A DNA stretch of 64,000 nucleotides from Hofstenia miamia (taxonomy: Eukaryota; Xenacoelomorpha; Acoela), in assembly GCA_004352715.1 (NCBI GenBank), contig SCFE01000031.1:1065960-1129959 (forward strand), written 5' to 3'. This document shows, in pieces, positions 56,506-64,000 of the stretch; the stretch's first letter is position 1; each line of letters begins with the position of its first letter. The notes beneath the pieces are model-generated. The model was not told the DNA's origin and did no database searches. It saw only the letters and a program-made list of their open reading frames with translations. Position numbers and translations under genes: made by a program.

Positions 56506-57547
56506 TTAAATTGCAAATATATTTTGAGCGATTTGATCTCGTAATTGTAGTCCACTGACAGAATTGATGATATTAGCATCAAGATTTGGAAGAATCATTG
56601 GAGATTCGAAATTTGTATCATCAGAATCGGTAAGCGAATATGAGAGACGTAAATCAGTAGCAATGTTATGAAGAGTCGCACAACTTAGAATCACAGCAGA
56701 ACATTTTGCAGGTGAGAAAGTCATAAATTTAGACAGACATCGGAATCACGATTTTAGAATTCCTATACATTTCTCCACACTCGTCCGACCTTTTGAAAGA
56801 GCCTTGTTAAAGCGTTCCTCCTCCTCCTCTTTGGAAGCGGTACCGTACGGTTTCATCAGTGTTGGAAGGATAAGCCGAATCTCCAAGTAGCCATGAATTT
56901 CGGAAGTTTTCGATGTACTCCCGAGCCCTGCTGCTCCTCAGAATATGAACATCGTGACAACTGCCCGGCCACATAGAACTAATATCATATAATTTCAGGG
57001 TAGAGCTGCAGATGACTTGGCAGTTGAGAGAATGCCAACCTTTATGATTCACAAATAGACACTAGTTTTGAGATGGTGCTTTTATAGGAATCTGTGTTCC
57101 ATCTATACAACCGATTGTATTTGGCATGCCGCAGTAATAGTAAAACCTCTCTTTCTCCAAAATCATTTGATCATCAGTTGGCCACTTGATGTACATGTCG
57201 TTTATCTTGCAAATGGCTTTAGATACAGCGTGAACAGTTCTTCCAACGGTCTTCTCCAATACACCATGTAAATCACCAAATTCTCCCAGATAATCTCTTT
57301 CGGCGTAGCATCTCAATGCAATGCAGACTTGCAGAGGTATACTTAGAGAATATTTTCGCCGGGTAGAATGCAGAAGATAGGGTTCCAGTTCACAAGGTAA
57401 ATCAAACACGGTAGATTTGGGTAGACGATATCTATCAATAAAATCAATGTCACTCATATAAGCTAATGGATCCACGCGATCCATGAAACGTCTTTGTTTT
57501 CTTAAGCCAGAGAAGTGTACGTCTGCTTTCACTCTCCATGTCGTCAC
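56506..57547 (-). pseudogene. Harbinger (HARBI1-like) transposase, broken
   Basis: DDE transposase that would cut and paste the element, normally with a Myb-like partner that is not seen here. ATG at 57545-57547. The N-terminal part includes FIDRYRLPKSTVFDL and a helix-turn-helix-like region, then TIGCIDGTQIPIKAP (first catalytic D), HKGWHSLNCQVIC, MWPGSCHDVHI, WLLGDSAYP (second D) and VEKCIGILKS (third, E). Damage: a TAG in frame at 57059-57061 just after APSQN, a frameshift in the GGAGGAGGAGG run near 56818, and a TGA in the segment after the glutamate (about 56750). All three catalytic residues persist, so decay is recent or mild, but the gene cannot make a full protein. Confidence 0.85.
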
Positions 57548-57571
57548 AGTGAGAAAATGATATTCATTTCA

Positions 57572-57725
57572 ACTGTTTAATCAATTAAACAGTGGCTTCA
57601 CCTGCTGTAGCTACAGAGAACATTATTGACAGTGAATTAAACAGCGAACTTACAGCCTCTGTTAAAATTTTGAACATTGACGGCGAATTTAACAGTCACA
57701 GCTGTTGTTAAGCTTAACAGTGCTT
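57572..57725. repeat. subterminal TTAAACAGT/CTGTTAA motifs of the Harbinger element
   Basis: Within about 150 bases lie a palindrome ACTGTTTAAT-CA-ATTAAACAGT (57572-57593) and at least four further copies of AATTAAACAG, CTGTTAAAA, TTTAACAG or CTTAACAG in both orientations. They lie between the transposase start and the element end, as expected for binding sites of the transposase or its partner; that role is inferred. Confidence 0.6.
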
Positions 57726-57791
57726 TATGACACCGGGCCTGGGGGATTTTAACTTTGATTAAGCAATAGTGGGAACTTGTACAATAGGAAA

Positions 57792-58020
57792 TATTTAAGA
57801 TAGCATTTACGATTAAAGATCACATTTAATTAAATGAAAGTAAAAGGGAAAAGAAATATTTGGAATTGGCCAACCAAGAAAAATCAAATTTAAATTACAA
57901 AAGACCTCAATTCCAACAATCAAGATTAATTAATGAAGAAAATACTGTTTTTGAAATCCTAATAAATGTTTAACACTTCATTTGTATTGATTTTATGTGC
58001 AAAGGATTTTAAAAATAAAT
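57792..58020. repeat. dispersed repeat, copy 2
   Basis: Second copy of the repeat at 40930-41155, same orientation, with small indels. It overlaps the start of the assembly duplication (57934). Non-coding; family not recognised. Confidence 0.75.
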
Positions 58021-60100
58021 AATAATAACACAAAATCTCAAAAATAATACCAGGTTTTGTATTGCATATTTAATGCACAGAATTTTTCAATATTAACAAG
58101 TGCCAGCATAACTTTTTTTGTCAGTTCTAAAAAAAATTAAAAAATTTTTAAAATTTAGTGCACAAGTACATAATTATGTAAAAAGTGTTCATAAAAGATT
58201 TACTCTAATATATAACGCTGGTACATTTATATAGATAAATTTTATATATATTCAATTTCAAAACTTTTAAGATACTTTTTTTGGATAAAACATTAAAAAA
58301 AATTTTTTTCAAAAAACATTTTCAGTCAGCTGCAATAAGTCGATTACTTAGAAATGAAATTTCCCATTGTACATTATATTCCCCTATATGCATCTAAATG
58401 AAAGGTTATTGTAATGATCTTTTTCATCAAGTCATACCTTAAATTATCCTATATGAAGAAGAAGAAGAAGAAGAAGAAGAAGAATATCTTTATTCAGCAC
58501 AGTTTTAATTTCAACAAAATTGCTGTTTGCTGTACCAAACACGTCAAAAAATAAAAATTTACAAATTAATAAAAATATAGACAAAAATAACTATTTACAA
58601 ATTAATATTTCAATTATGTAATACTATTCAGTCATCTTAGCTCTTATGCCAAGGTTCGTAAAATTTGAACCCTTTCCATAAAGTATTTTTTAATTTTGGA
58701 ATATAAATTAGACTAAGTAAATTCTTTACATGATTTTTTGAATTCAGACCTACTTTTCAGCTTTCGTACACTTACTGGTAAATCATTCCAAGCTTCGATG
58801 GTAGAATTGAGAAATGAGTTTTTCGAAAATTTTTTTTTGAATTTCACCTTACCAAGGGTCGATGTTTTTTTGTTATAAGATATGTATAAATAACTTGGAA
58901 ATTGCAATTTATCGTAAGGCTTGCGTTTATTATAAATATCACAGAATTTTAGTAACAAAAGTATTTGACAGAAGCAAATGGACAAGAAATTTGAGTTGAA
59001 GGTTTGATACTTATCGNTGAAGAAAATACTGTTTTTGAAATCCTAATAAATGTTTAACACTTCATTTGTATTGATTTTATGTGCAAAGGATTTTAAAAAT
59101 AAATAATAATAACACAAAATCTCAAAAATAATACCAGGTTTTGTATTGCATATTTAATGCACAGAATTTTTCAATATTAACAAGTGCCAGCATAACTTTT
59201 TTTGTCAGTTCTAAAAAAAATTAAAAAATTTTTAAAATTTAGTGCACAAGTACATAATTATGTAAAAAGTGTTCATAAAAGATTTACTCTAATATATAAC
59301 GCTGGTACATTTATATAGATAAATTTTATATATATTCAATTTCAAAACTTTTAAGATACTTTTTTTGGATAAAACATTAAAAAAAATTTTTTTCAAAAAA
59401 CATTTTCAGTCAGCTGCAATAAGTCGATTACTTAGAAATGAAATTTCCCATTGTACATTATATTCCCCTATATGCATCTAAATGAAAGGTTATTGTAATG
59501 ATCTTTTTCATCAAGTCATACCTTAAATTATCCTATATGAAGAAGAAGAAGAAGAAGAAGAAGAAGAATATCTTTATTCAGCACAGTTTTAATTTCAACA
59601 AAATTGCTGTTTGCTGTACCAAACACGTCAAAAAATAAAAATTTACAAATTAATAAAAATATAGACAAAAATAACTATTTACAAATTAATATTTCAATTA
59701 TGTAATACTATTCAGTCATCTTAGCTCTTATGCCAAGGTTCGTAAAATTTGAACCCTTTCCATAAAGTATTTTTTAATTTTGGAATATAAATTAGACTAA
59801 GTAAATTCTTTACATGATTTTTTGAATTCAGACCTACTTTTCAGCTTTCGTACACTTACTGGTAAATCATTCCAAGCTTCGATGGTAGAATTGAGAAATG
59901 AGTTTTTCGAAAATTTTTTTTTGAATTTCACCTTACCAAGGGTCGATGTTTTTTTGTTATAAGATATGTATAAATAACTTGGAAATTGCAATTTATCGTA
60001 AGGCTTGCGTTTATTATAAATATCACAGAATTTTAGTAACAAAAGTATTTGACAGAAGCAAATGGACAAGAAATTTGAGTTGAAGGTTTGATACTTATCG
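57934..60100. repeat. assembly join: 1083-base exact duplication around a single N
   Basis: 57934-59016 and 59018-60100 carry the same sequence, separated only by N at 59017. The frame of the retrotransposon is cut at the N in the first copy and continues in the second. An exact 1 kb tandem repeat with an N exactly at the junction is best explained as two contig ends that overlap but were not merged. Confidence 0.9.
58455..59016 (-). mobile_element. duplicated 3' end of the CR1-like element (assembly copy)
   Basis: Identical to 59539-60100: the last about 90 codons of ORF2, the 3' UTR and a (GAA)10 tail (58455-58484). Treat as an artefact, not a second insertion. Confidence 0.8.
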
Positions 60101-62726
60101 ATTTTTTGCATTTACATATACGTTCCGCCCATTTAATTTGTGAGTTGATTTTGTTTAGAAATGTCTGATTTATACTATTCAATAAAACATTACAATACCT
60201 AAAATGACTCATTACCAAGGCATCTACCGGTTGTTGGCGCATTTTTATGTCCACAAACTCCGCTATATGTAGAGTACATTTGATTCCTATTGCCATTTTA
60301 CGCAAGACAGAATGAATATGATTGGCATATTGTAATTTATTGTCGATAATTACTCCTAGATATTTAAATTTATCAACTTGGGCAATAGTTGTGTTAGCAA
60401 AATTTAATTTACAAGTGACATTGTCGTTTTCTGGGAAAGGCGACACTACACAAAATTCAGTTTTTGAGGGATTAACAGTTAAACGATGCATGTTAAAAGT
60501 ATTTATTTAAATGCAAGACGTTGGTTTCCAAATTATATATCGATACATCACGTGATTTATCATGTGCAAACAGGCAAGTATCATCTGCATATTGAATAAT
60601 TGTACAATGTTCATTTACTGCTTTATTGAGATCATTTACATAAAGTGAAAAAGCAAGGGCCCTAAGAGCGTGCCTTGCGGAACTCCTTTGTAAACATTTC
60701 CCCAATTCGATAATGTCCCATTAACTCCTTACTACTTGAGTTAAATCCTAGATACATTAACTTTTCAAGAAGAATTTTATGATCAATCGAATCAAAAGCT
60801 TTAGAAAGATCAATGCATGCTATGCCTACATATTCATTATTATCTAAGAAATCTAGCCAGGACTCAGTTGAGTAAAGTAGGGCATCGGTTGTTGAACGTT
60901 TTTTGCGAAATCCAAATTGTGTTTCAGCGAGTAGAGAGTTATTTGTTAGGTAAAGGCTCATTTGTTCGAAAAGTAATTTTTCAAATATTTTGCTAAAAGG
61001 TGAGATGATAGAAATGGGACGATAATTAGAACATTTTTAAGGATTGTCTTTTTTATATAGAGGTGTTATAAATGCAATTTTTAACAAAAATAGAAATTGA
61101 TTAGTCCTTATGCAACTATTTATTATGAAGCATTGTGGGTATATAATTTGAGAAGCGCATTCCTTAATACAACAGGTTGTAATTTCAGATGGGCCACAAG
61201 ATTTTTTGTTTTAAGATTTGAAATTGCTTTAAAGATTTCACACCTAGTCACATACCTAAACGAAAAAGATTTAGGGAATCTCTCATTATTGTTTTCATTT
61301 TGGTATTGAACTTCAGTACCTTGATATTGCCCCATGTTTAAAAATTCCTCATTGAAAGCATTTGCGATATCAAAAGAATTAGAAAGTTTTTTTCCATTGA
61401 TAGTTTCAATGTAATTGACCTCATGCGCAACATTTTTTTGCCTATTAAGAAAATTATTGATAAATTCCCATCTTTTTTGGGAGAAGCGAGATTGGAAAAT
61501 GTTCTGACCATGTGATCATTTTGAGATTTTCTCAAAGCAATATTAGATTTATTACGGGCAACCTTGTATTTAAGATACTTTTCTGGGGATTTATCAGCCA
61601 TATATTCTTTAAACGCTATATTTTTAGACTTGATCATCAATTTAATGTCTGATGTTAACCATGGCTTCTCCCTAAATTTCTTAATAAATGGCTTATCTGT
61701 GATTTGAATGCGTTTTTAGGACAGAAAATGTTTACGTAGTTTTTAAAAGTAGTAATAAATGTTTCGAACTTATCGTCGACATCATATTTAATAAAAACAT
61801 TTTCCCAAGTTTCTTTGCCTAATTTCATTTTTAATTGTTTCACGTATTTCTATCCACCTGTAAATGGGTTCATTTGCTGCTCGCTTCGAAGAAATGCATG
61901 TAATTATGGAATGATCAGAAAACGGGCATTCACTACATAAATACTTGAAGCTTTTGTTATTATCAACAAAGAAATAATCAATAAGAGTTGAAGTGTTGCC
62001 AATGGAACGCGAAGGAATATCAGAATTTACTGTTTCGAGATCAACTGAGTCCAGCATGAGCTTTAGTTTTTTCCTTTCATTCAAGTTAAAATAATTAATA
62101 TTCCAATCTCCTATTATCATTACTGATTTCCTTTCTAATAAAGAAGTTTGAATTTCATTTTCAATTATGGCAAGAAAATCATTTATCATTGATTTGTTTG
62201 GACAGTACGAGACGCTTACTAATTGAGTGAAGAATTTTTCATTACTTGTTAAAGAAATTTTTACCTCTACCCAAAGACTTACAAATGATTTCAATTTATT
62301 TATATCAGGTCGAAATTTAGGTTTAAAATGCTTTGGAATTAACAATAAGACGCCACCCCTTTGATTTGTGACTATTGTTCAAGTTTCTATCACAACGAAA
62401 AATATTGAAAAATATTGTATCCTTTATGTGACCACGTAATGTCAGAATCATATTCGGTTAGCCACGTGAAAATTCAGATGGAAATACTTAATAGAGCTCT
62501 CTAAACGCGGCAATTGTTTACGATATAGGTCGTAAGATATTAAACTAGATGACTTTGGTCCTGGATTCATCTCAATGCCACCTAGTAGCAACAACAAAAA
62601 AATAATTAGGCACAATATGTGTGGATAAATCGAATGTGTGTATTTTTCAGAATTATCAATTCGATATGAAAAAGTTCCTGAAAAAAATATTTTTGACTGT
62701 TTAATAAAGATATGTGGAAGAAACAT
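59797..62726 (-). pseudogene. CR1-like ORF2: 2A-like motif, APE endonuclease, reverse transcriptase
   Basis: Would nick target DNA and copy element RNA. In order: hydrophobic N-terminus with a 2A-like motif (62556-62582); a damaged APE start (IFTWLTEYDSDI, frame-shifted, with the usual N-terminal catalytic region apparently deleted); APE core with IGDWNINYFN, STLIDYFFVDN and SDHSIIT (61788-62345); RT with TQFGFRKKRSTTDAL, ACIDLSKAFDSIDH (motif A), GVPQGTLLGP (motif B), IQYADDTCLF (motif C) and KYLGVIIDNKL; finally the C-terminal block EAWNDLPVSVRKLKS typical of this group. At least five frame breaks, including a homopolymer T run between motif B and YADD near 60655. Catalytic aspartates of RT are still visible. 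Confidence 0.8.
62556..62582 (-). promoter_or_regulatory. 2A-like translational recoding motif
   Basis: Residues 49-57 of the ORF2 N-terminal frame read GGIEMNPGP, after a leucine-rich hydrophobic stretch. The 2A consensus is D-(V/I)-E-x-N-P-G-P, where the ribosome skips the final G-P bond. Here the D is G (GGC), one base from GAC, which would be expected to weaken activity. 2A motifs at ORF2 N-termini are known in several non-LTR retrotransposons. Confidence 0.75.
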
Positions 62727-62841
62727 TGCTAAAAATGAACCAAGGAAGAATTACTGTCTTTAAAAAAAACTTTTTGAATGCATTTGGCTAATAGAATTCT
62801 GAATAGTATTATACATGCTATTTTGATATAATTAAAGATTA

Positions 62842-63941
62842 TTACCATTGTTGATGATATATTAGGTGTCGAAGCTTAGATATCTCCAGCACTGATAGTG
62901 GTGGCGGAAGAGCAGCGAATTCAGAGTAGGTAGGACTAGTAGATAAGTTGGCGGTAGTGTTCGGTTTTGGCGGCAGGTAATTAATTAGCAGCCGGCGGGC
63001 ATTTGATCGTGAATATTTTATCAGTGCACGGTGGGGAGTCAAAAGTTGGTAGTGATTGTGAACACGACGTGATGGCGGACTTTGCGGTATCGAAGAATGT
63101 TTTGATTGCTTGGGCAAGTGTTCCGAAGCCTCGCCTTGAAAAATGGATTTCATCGAGAGTAAACAATTTGGAGTTTGAACGACCATTCGAACTGTAGTGA
63201 TTAAAAAGTGGGAGAGTAGTGTATCTTTCTGCTTCTCATTGGCAGCAATTAGTTGATTAACTTTTATAGCTTTGTTGTTCCATCGAGAGTTGTTAATAAA
63301 AGGAACCAATTCTCCAATAATGATGTCAGCTTTTGCAAACTTCTGTCTGATTGTATGAATGAGTTTGAAAAACTTATCTTCAAATCGCACTTTTCTTTCA
63401 TTATGTCATTACGACCAGCAGTAACAAAAATCTTTTTTAGAAGAACATCCTGTGGATAATTAGAAATAATTGTTGTTATTTCTTCAATTGTTGCGCCTCG
63501 ATATGAATGAATGGTGATATTTTGATTTGGGACTAAGCGTTGTGCTCTGAGATATCTAAACATTGATGTTCCAATAATCAAAATGTCAGTTGGGCTGGAT
63601 TTTTCGTGGAAGTCTTTTGTAGTTTGTTACAACTTCATCGGATTTTTTCGTTAATGAGTCATCTTTTTTGGCGTGATTTGCGTTTCTGTAGTTTCGTATT
63701 TTTATTTGGATTCTGTTTGTGCTTCAGCGTCTTTAGAGTTTGGTAAACAGGTGATCTTGTATAGTAGCGTGAGCAGGGCAATAAGTTCTTCATCGCTCAG
63801 ATTGGAAAATGGAGCCAAAAGCTTCGCAGTAGTTGAGCGTGAGAGCAAATCGCCGTCCACTATGAAATTCTCACTGTAGAGCTTTGCGATAACCGAGCGC
63901 TCAAGAGGACCGACCGTCTGCTGTGAAATCATTGCGGCCAA
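62842..63941 (-). pseudogene. CR1-like ORF1 with SGNH esterase domain, broken in several frames
   Basis: N-terminal segment 63702-63941 (TVGPLERSV, KLLAPFSNLSDEELIALL) ends at a stop and is followed in other frames by a lysine-rich linker, then LIIGTSMFRYL (block with the catalytic serine), VTAGRNDIM (G-x-N-D block), IIIGELVP, and DEIHFSRRGFG (D-x-x-H block with the remaining catalytic pair, in yet another frame at about 63120-63155). These four blocks in order identify an SGNH/GDSL-type hydrolase as found in ORF1 of CR1 elements. ORF1 proteins bind element RNA; the esterase role is not well understood. At least three frameshifts prevent expression. Related to the fragment at 38206-38436. Confidence 0.8.
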
Positions 63942-64000
63942 TGAATGTATGACTCATGTAGAAAATCTAATGAATATGGCAATTGATATTATAACCATTA

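Larger units (their letters stand above)
56506..57738 (-). mobile_element. PIF/Harbinger DNA transposon remnant
   Basis: A broken transposase gene plus its 5' non-coding region. The outer end appears to be near 57738, where the minus-strand sequence begins GGCCCGGTGTCATAAAGC, like other Harbinger termini. The opposite terminus was not found; sequence below 56500 is a simple (AT)n run, so the left end may be lost. Confidence 0.65.
59539..63941 (-). mobile_element. CR1-like non-LTR retrotransposon, decayed
   Basis: Read on the minus strand: ORF1 (N-terminal helical domain, then SGNH esterase), ORF2 (2A-like motif, APE endonuclease, RT), 3' UTR and a 3' terminus AATAAAGATATTC followed by (TTC)10 (59539-59568). 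ORF1 with esterase and a microsatellite-like 3' tail fit the CR1/L2 group. Multiple frameshifts and small deletions make it inactive. The 5' end is near or beyond 63941. Confidence 0.8.

Noticed and set aside
58455-59016. A second CR1-like insertion next to the first
   Set aside because: Identical in sequence to 59539-60100 and ends at an N; best explained by an unmerged assembly overlap.

Overview
This is AT-rich, repeat-laden metazoan nuclear DNA, probably from a draft assembly. The evidence is one spliced host gene with GT-AG introns and a dense, varied set of eukaryotic transposable elements (Ty3-type LTR, Gmr1-like, CR1-like, a PHD/RT non-LTR element, hAT, pogo/Tigger-like, piggyBac-like, Harbinger). 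Nothing bacterial or viral is present. Gmr1-like elements were first described in deuterostomes and 40-43 base introns occur in some tunicates and flatworms, but I cannot name the species.

Host gene: 41.3-55.9 kb on the minus strand holds a complete syntaxin-5 (Golgi/ER Qa-SNARE). I resolved it into ten coding exons that join in frame to 356 residues. Three introns are only 40, 42 and 43 bases long, while others are 0.9-4.6 kb and carry mobile elements. Intron 1 contains an antisense PHD-finger/reverse-transcriptase retroelement; intron 6 contains a BED-finger fragment. A short, unidentified possible terminal exon lies at 10.84-10.95 kb (minus).

Left part (0-18 kb): a hAT-like element with 8-base target duplications is nested in a pogo/Tigger-like element (3.8-6.2 kb). 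A decayed Gmr1-like gag-protease-integrase remnant follows (7.7-9.8 kb). A piggyBac-like element with TTAA ends lies at 13.8-15.2 kb. The rest is AT-rich DNA with no recognisable genes.

Middle (18-38 kb): a Ty3-type LTR retrotransposon (18.26-24.79 kb) has a clear predicted -1 ribosomal frameshift site between gag and pol, but parts of pol and the start of the right LTR are lost in sequence gaps. A 6.45 kb inverted repeat (29.66-36.11 kb; arms 2.6-3.0 kb, spacer 0.89 kb) contains no recognisable gene and is the most unusual structure here. A second gap at 37.2-38.2 kb interrupts a CR1-type ORF1.

Right part (56-64 kb): a broken Harbinger transposase has subterminal TTAAACAGT-type motifs. A minus-strand CR1-like retrotransposon carries SGNH-esterase (ORF1), 2A-like, APE-endonuclease and reverse-transcriptase segments, disrupted by many frameshifts.

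Assembly caution: several single-N or short-N joins are flanked by the same sequence twice (126 bases near 8.1/8.4 kb; about 211 bases of LTR near 24.1/24.3 kb; 1083 bases at 57.9/59.0 kb). These look like failed contig overlaps rather than biology.
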